Part shown: positions 59,291 to 64,000 of the stretch, piece after piece
Numbering within the stretch: position 1 is the stretch's first letter
How the letters are laid out: each line of letters begins with the position of its first letter
DNA from: Isoetes taiwanensis
Taxonomy: Eukaryota; Streptophyta; Lycopodiopsida; Isoetales; Isoetaceae
Length of the DNA: 64,000 nt
Direction of reading: 5' to 3'
Assembly: GCA_021234155.1 (NCBI GenBank)
Contig: JAJEKV010000072.1
Coordinates: 1,468,526 to 1,532,525 of the forward strand
Notes under the pieces: generated by a model
The model's database searches: none
What the model was told of the DNA's origin: nothing
The model's input: only the letters and a program-made list of their open reading frames with translations
Position numbers and translations under genes: made by a program

Positions 59291-59911
59291 GCTTGAAGGG
59301 CGCATGTACTGCAGTTTCCCCGCTGGCAACACATTTCTTATCATAACTTTTGATCCAGAGCTCTGTTTGAGATGATTTTTATTGCGTTGGAAAGCTCTCT
59401 CCGAGATATTTTTGATAGTGTATGATATGGATATGTTTGATTAAGTTATCTATGCTAAAACAGCAATTTTTCAGCCGGGTTTGGTAGGCTTTCACATCCT
59501 ACCAGCTGATTAATACAGGATTGCGCTATTGGATATTGTTTTATGGCTCATTCCGAATGAAGCTTGCAAAAACTTACCATGCATTTTTAGATTTTGCGGC
59601 AGTTATTAAGCAAATTCCAAGGCTTCTAGATCCTTGTGCTAACAAGCAGAAAAGTTTCCCACTTTGGTTTCTCACCACAAGAATCCATGGAGGCCAAAGG
59701 CTGCTGTTAAATTCCAGTTGAAAAATGTTTGTGTATGGGTGTTGCAAACTTTATGACTTTCAGAATAATGGGATCAATCTGTTCTATCTTTATGGTAACT
59801 TTTACTTATGTTCTATTTATTTTATTTTGATCAAATTCAAAAGCTACAGGTGATGAAAGCCTCAAATGAACATCCAAACCATTAACATCCAACATATAAA
59901 AATTAAATCCC

Positions 59912-60460
59912 CCAACACATAACAACCAACACATAACAACCATTGACATTAACAACCAACACATAACTACCATTCACATTAATTAACACAACCATTGGGT
60001 CCAACACATTTAAATTAAAATACCCCTTAAACCCCCTTTGGTTTGAGTGCATATTCACACGGGGGGTGACTCCGGCAACGAGAGCTGTTCGATAAGCATA
60101 TTCACCCCTTATTCCTTAATCTACACCGTACGTAAAGTTCCTCGTTTGTGGGGTATGCAAGTACAAAATTTGCTATACTATATAACAAGATTCGCAAAAT
60201 ACTATAAGATTTCAAGCAGAATACTATATGGTGTTGATTTCGTACGTGCAAAATACAATTATGAGGGCTCTCGCTGCCCTACGTCACCCCCCGTGTGAAT
60301 ATGCACCCAAACCAAAGGGGGTTTAAGGGGGATTTTAATTTAAATGTGTTGGACCCAATGGTTGTGTTAATTAATGTGAATGGTAGTTATGTGTTGGTTG
60401 TTAATGTCAATGGTTGTTATGTGTTGGTTGTTAATGTCAATGGTTGTTATGTGTTGGTTG
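59912..60460. mobile_element. Foldback element with ~160-bp inverted arms
   Basis: The left arm 59912-60070 and the right arm 60283-60460 are reverse complements with very few differences, from CCAACACATAACAACC inward to CACACGGGGGGTGAC. The arm contains tandem ~30-bp units (AACAACCATTGACATTAACA then ACCAACACAT); the right arm has one more unit than the left. Weaker pairing continues to about 60090/60264. The middle ~200 bp is AT-rich and non-coding. The high arm identity points to recent origin or gene conversion. No target-site duplication could be fixed. Confidence 0.85.
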
Positions 60461-60549
60461 TGAATTATGCATCTCATACCATTCTCATTTTCCAGTACAT
60501 TAAGCATGCACGTGATGTAAATGCAGTTTATGAACAAAATTGCTTCCAA

Positions 60550-62140
60550 TGTACATGATGCAAGCCATGCAGCATCTTGTACATATGCAGGTTTACAAAG
60601 GCCAGCAGCAACTGCACACGAAGGCATCAAATCTACATGCACAACAGGTAATACTTGTAAACATTCACGGTTTGTCAGGTGCATAAAATCTAAACATGTT
60701 TCTTTATTGCAGAGAAAATAACTGATATGACAGCAAGTGATGACGATCTCTGCAATCGTAGTAGAAGCAAACTTCCTCTTAAGCACATTTTAAGCCTAGA
60801 AAATATGGTAGTTTGCCTCTTTCAAAGCTTCTTCATAACATGCAACATCTGAGGCTAATGTGTCAAACTTCTTTTTGATTTGAAAATGTTCCTTATTATC
60901 TCTTACTTGAAATTGCCATGGAGTTGTTTCTGCATATGGATGGAAATGCAGCTCTACTGCCCCTAATTCAACTAGAAGAAAGTTGTCCAATAAATGGATC
61001 ACAAATTAAAAGACAAGAATATTAGTATCGGGTCATGGGACATGGGACCCGATGCTAAGACAACATATCTTTGAAGATGAGATGATGGTGATGTTCCTCG
61101 CCTGTATGTATGAATATGTGTAAGCGGCTCTATCACAGTCATCACACTAAGCCCTAGTCATTCGACATGAGCCCATCTAAGTCATTAAATTAATTTATGG
61201 TTGTAAGGTTAGTATGTAGGATTTTGAACATAGAGACCTAAGGGGCGACTAGCGTATGCTACCCTTGGCAAATGGAGGCCTTCCAACCTTAAGGGTCATG
61301 GTAGACTACCATGAGAGGGATGTAAAATTCACAGGCAAACCCTACAAAAGAGTATATGACTCTTGACTTTCTCAATTGACTGCAGATCTATCAAGTGACA
61401 CGTCGTCTTCCAAAGTCGTCCCCATACCTATTAGAGAAGGATGAAGACCTCTAACTGGGAATTTTTTAAGACCTTCATGGATGGAGAGGATTCAGGAGCA
61501 AATCACTGGTGCTCCTAGGATGCGCTTAAATATCGAAGGGGTGGCTTGTGCGGGAGATATGTGATTGACTTTGAAGCTATGCATAACTACGAATAGTCTC
61601 CTAATATATAATTTTATGCTCCTTTGAGTGGTGTGAGAACTCTTTTACGTACTATGTATTAGATAAACCCATGATTCTATATAGTTTTCTAATAAGGGTG
61701 GTTGAGAAAACTCTAGTAGATAAACATCATTCCTTTATTTTATGATAGATGTAATTTATTCATTATACGTTTGCAAATCATTCTTTGATATAGATGGATG
61801 ATAAACAATTACATGCACTCAATTGCTTTAGGGAGAGGGGTAAATACCTAGCCTATTTAGTAGGTATCATGTTTCGTATTAAAACCGTTAATGCAGCTCA
61901 TGCACAAGAACCAAACTTGGTGCTGGATGATTCTGAGTATTGAGGATAGATAAAGGGTAGTCGCCATTCTATAAAGTTGGCCAACCCAGTTGGGGAGGCC
62001 ATATGTGATCTATAGGCTTAATGGCAGTGGTAACCAGTACTGCAGAAACTTTTAGAGCCTACCATAAAATCTCCTAGTGTTCTTTTGAGCAGACAGATAT
62101 TTCAAGTTTCTTAAAAGGGTTGCCCCTACATGAGATGTTG
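60550..62140. other. Stretch without firm gene
   Basis: Two short + strand pieces read like exons (near 60715-60810, after TTATTGCAG: EKITDMTASDDDLCNRSRSK), possibly a continuation of the broken gene at 57.4-58.8 kb. A 68-codon - strand frame (61002-60796) has no known motif. The rest shows nothing. Confidence 0.3.
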
Positions 62141-62149
62141 AGCACGGCC

Positions 62150-62440
62150 TCGGTGCAGATGCTGGGATCATACCATCAAGAGGTCATGGATCACCGGGAT
62201 CACTTCAGTCCTCGGGCACTCGCCTAATATGTGTACATATTTCTTTCCCCTCATGATAGATGTCTATACAGTTTGACATCTCTCTTAATCCTGTCATGGT
62301 TTTTTCCAAGAAACCCTTCGACGCGGGGGTTTCTTAACCCGGACAATAATACGTTTGCTGCACTCCCTTTTTGGGTCCCATAGGCTGATTGGTCTCCTTG
62401 GCGATAAAAACTCTATTCTATTTTATTCTATTCTATTCTT
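62150..62440 (+). mobile_element. LINE family A, 5'-truncated copy 3
   Basis: GGGATCATACCATCAAGAGG here matches GGGGTCATACCTCAAGAGGT of copy 1 (about 2122). The 3' end repeats the hairpin (AAGAAACCC...GGGTTTCTT, 62308-62335), GGGTCCCATAGGCTGATTGG and a TATTC tail (62412-62438). Only the last ~290 bases of the LINE are present. Confidence 0.8.
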
Positions 62441-62449
62441 ATGGAAAAA

Positions 62450-62930
62450 TCCATGAAAGTCTTTTGGAAGACTTTCGTTTTTCAATTAGAAAAACCTTCT
62501 TTAACCCTAGAGTTCTTCCAACGCATGTGATAACTTTGGGATAGAGATACCAACCTAGCAGGAATGATATGGGGAGATGCCTATGGACGTGGAGACTAGA
62601 CATGGGTGCAACACCTTTTAGGAGCGACTCCCTCTTGTTCGCCTAAGGTTTTGATGAAATATCGAGCCTCTATATGGCTTTGCCTAAGGTTTTAGAATAT
62701 GAAAATACGGAGACTCAAACCTCTACCAAATAACTCAATGTCCTAATAATAACTCAGTGTCCTAACAAGACTACTTTGACCAATATAACCAGTGAGCTAA
62801 CGTGATTATTTTTTATCTTAAATCTATGTTTTTTTTTTGGCAGTGGTTCGCATTTGGCCTTTGTTTAGTAGCTTCTTGCACATCGGTTCCATGGTAATTT
62901 TAACGTTATCTGGTCATTTAAATCCAATTT
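62450..62930. other. Stretch without supported gene
   Basis: No recognisable gene. It contains a near-duplicate phrase (CAATGTCCTAATAATAACTC and CAGTGTCCTAACAAGACTAC, 62745-62780). Confidence 0.4.
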
Positions 62931-62933
62931 TAC

Positions 62934-63381
62934 CACTACAAGAGAATGACAGCTAAACGTCAGAAAAATCGTCAGAGGCTCTAAAATAGTTTGTTAAATG
63001 CTTATTTGACTAATAATATGACGCTTGATCTGACTAACAAACTGACATTTGGATCTGACGAAAAATCTGACTAATAAACTGACTAATAAGCATCTGACGA
63101 ATTACCTGACGTTTAAACTAACGTTTACCTTGACTAATTAGTGGTCCAATAATCTGACTAATGAGGTGACGAGTAGTCGGACGAATCATTTTTGACGATT
63201 TTGCTGACTAAGAGTCTGACTAGTAGCCTAACTATCTGTCTGTCCAAATGTTTGACTAAATATCTGATAATTAGATGACTTACAAGTTGACGATTACACT
63301 GATTAATTTTGTGACTATTATGCTGACTATCTTCCTATATTCGTCAGAATAATGGTCATGCATAATATCTATTGTAGTTGT
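62934..63381. mobile_element. Non-autonomous CACTA-like element with a TGAC-motif array
   Basis: Begins CACTACAAGAGAATGACAG, the classic CACTA (En/Spm) terminus form. The right end CTATTGTAGTTG is an imperfect reverse complement. The interior ~400 bp is filled with some 30 copies of a short motif (C)TGAC(T/G)AA, as in CTGACTAATAAACTGACTAA, mostly in direct orientation about 10-14 bases apart. Such motif arrays resemble subterminal transposase-binding repeats of CACTA elements. A clean 3-bp target duplication was not found. Confidence 0.6.
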
Positions 63382-63629
63382 TGCTATTCCCTAGTTCCTT
63401 TATTAATATAATGATGTAGATGATATATTATTGCCTTGGTGTGCCTTGTTTGGATATTTATTACAAGGCAAGTTATTGGGTAGACAAGTACCAAAATCTC
63501 GGGCTTGAAGATTGAACAACCAATGGTGGTTCGGTATAAAGTGCAATCGTAATCGAGCATTCACTGGTGGCATAATAAAATTATCCTCCAAAACATTCAA
63601 GATTCGTGGAGTAATTTCTGCAAACCATT

Positions 63630-63835
63630 GCTATTGCAATGAACCACTGTAGTATTGCATGAAGTTATCTCATAAACCACAATTAATTTTACAAACCACT
63701 ACATCATTGATAACCAACATTGATAACCGTATGAGAAACCACTATCAGTTTTATCAAACCACTATGACATGTAGTTTTCTCCTATCGAATAAATTCATGT
63801 ATAAGAAACCACATATACCATGGTTTTTAGATGTG
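63630..63835 (+). repeat. Cluster of AAACCACT/AACCAC motifs
   Basis: AACCAC or AAACCACT occurs about eight times between 63638 and 63815 with irregular spacing. Significance unknown; possibly a degenerate mobile element. Confidence 0.4.
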
Positions 63836-63856
63836 ATAATGGTTAAATGCAACGGT

Positions 63857-64000
63857 TCATTTTTGGAGGCCTTGAAGGTTCTCATCCAGGGTATCAAGAT
63901 TCAGCTGTAAGGCTTGCAATCCACTGTCTATGTTCTCTTTTTCAGTATTTTGGAAGGTGGATTGAACCACATCATAATCAGCATCTGAGGTGAGGCTTAT
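63857..64000 (-). CDS. C-terminal end of a coiled-coil-like protein (partial)
   Basis: Read on the - strand from the window edge, 47 codons are open to a TGA at 63857-63859: ISLTSDADYDVVQSTFQNTE, then a heptad-like DSGLQALQLNLDTLDENLQGL end. The acidic, Leu-spaced sequence looks like a real protein terminus. The upstream part lies outside the window. Family not recognised; a chance open frame cannot be excluded. Confidence 0.4.
   Translation of the reverse strand: MSLTSDADYDVVQSTFQNTEKENIDSGLQALQLNLDTLDENLQGLQK

Noticed and set aside
60295..60558. A frame with a perfect peptide repeat (NVNGCYVLVVN)
   Set aside because: It translates the 30-bp tandem units of the foldback element's right arm and is not a gene.

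Overview
This window is nuclear DNA from a streptophyte plant, most likely a land plant with a repeat-rich genome. Two many-exon genes of plant type can be read end to end with consensus GT/AG introns of roughly 60 to 950 bases: a sterol C-24 methyltransferase (SMT1 type, + strand, 14652-17996, 342 aa) and a LIMR/LMBR1-like multispanning membrane protein (- strand, 40706-45182, 514 aa). Almost everything else is mobile-element DNA in many stages of decay. The species cannot be fixed from the sequence. The DUF7869-like transposase relic and the LINE types make me lean toward a non-flowering plant (fern, lycophyte or bryophyte), but that is inference.

Layout. 1-2.4 kb: a LINE (family A) with a 570-bp hAT-like MITE nested in its reverse transcriptase. 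2.5-5.6 kb: Ty1/copia and Ty3/gypsy pol fragments (- strand). 6.6-12.9 kb: a decayed but almost full-length L1-type LINE (family B, - strand). 12.9-13.3 kb: a Harbinger/Tourist MITE. 14.6-18.2 kb: SMT1. 18.6-21.6 kb: broken exons of a helical-repeat-like protein gene. 21.6-29 kb: LTR debris with a tRNA-Met primer site, an unrecognised broken gene (26.1-27.1 kb, - strand), a LINE tail and a 58-bp tandem palindrome array. 29-33.3 kb: a strikingly pyrimidine-rich tract interrupted by a second family-A LINE end. 33.9-39.6 kb: relics of other LINEs (- strand). 40.7-45.2 kb: the LIMR gene. 45.7-57.2 kb: the most unusual region. 57.4-63.4 kb: a broken coiled-coil/RING-like gene, a long foldback element, a third family-A LINE end and a CACTA-like element. 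The last 144 bases hold the end of a - strand coding region.

The candidate novel system lies at about 46.7-55.9 kb. Two genes are transcribed away from each other from a 1.5-kb intergenic region, each with its own TATA box. The leftward gene encodes a protein with a ParB/sulfiredoxin-like segment. The rightward gene encodes a transposase-like protein with a DUF8039-like N-terminus and a DUF7869-like core that has three candidate catalytic Asp positions. Around both promoters sit nine copies of a GC-rich palindrome (consensus close to AAGATCGCGGCCGCGATCTT). Downstream of the transposase are two paralogous micro-genes (44 and 80 aa), each with a TATA box at the same spacing. The whole block is flanked by direct repeats of about 90 bp, 11.3 kb apart. 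I read it as a decayed autonomous DNA transposon of a little-described type that carries its own sequence-specific DNA-binding partner. Both large genes carry frameshifts and stops in this copy.
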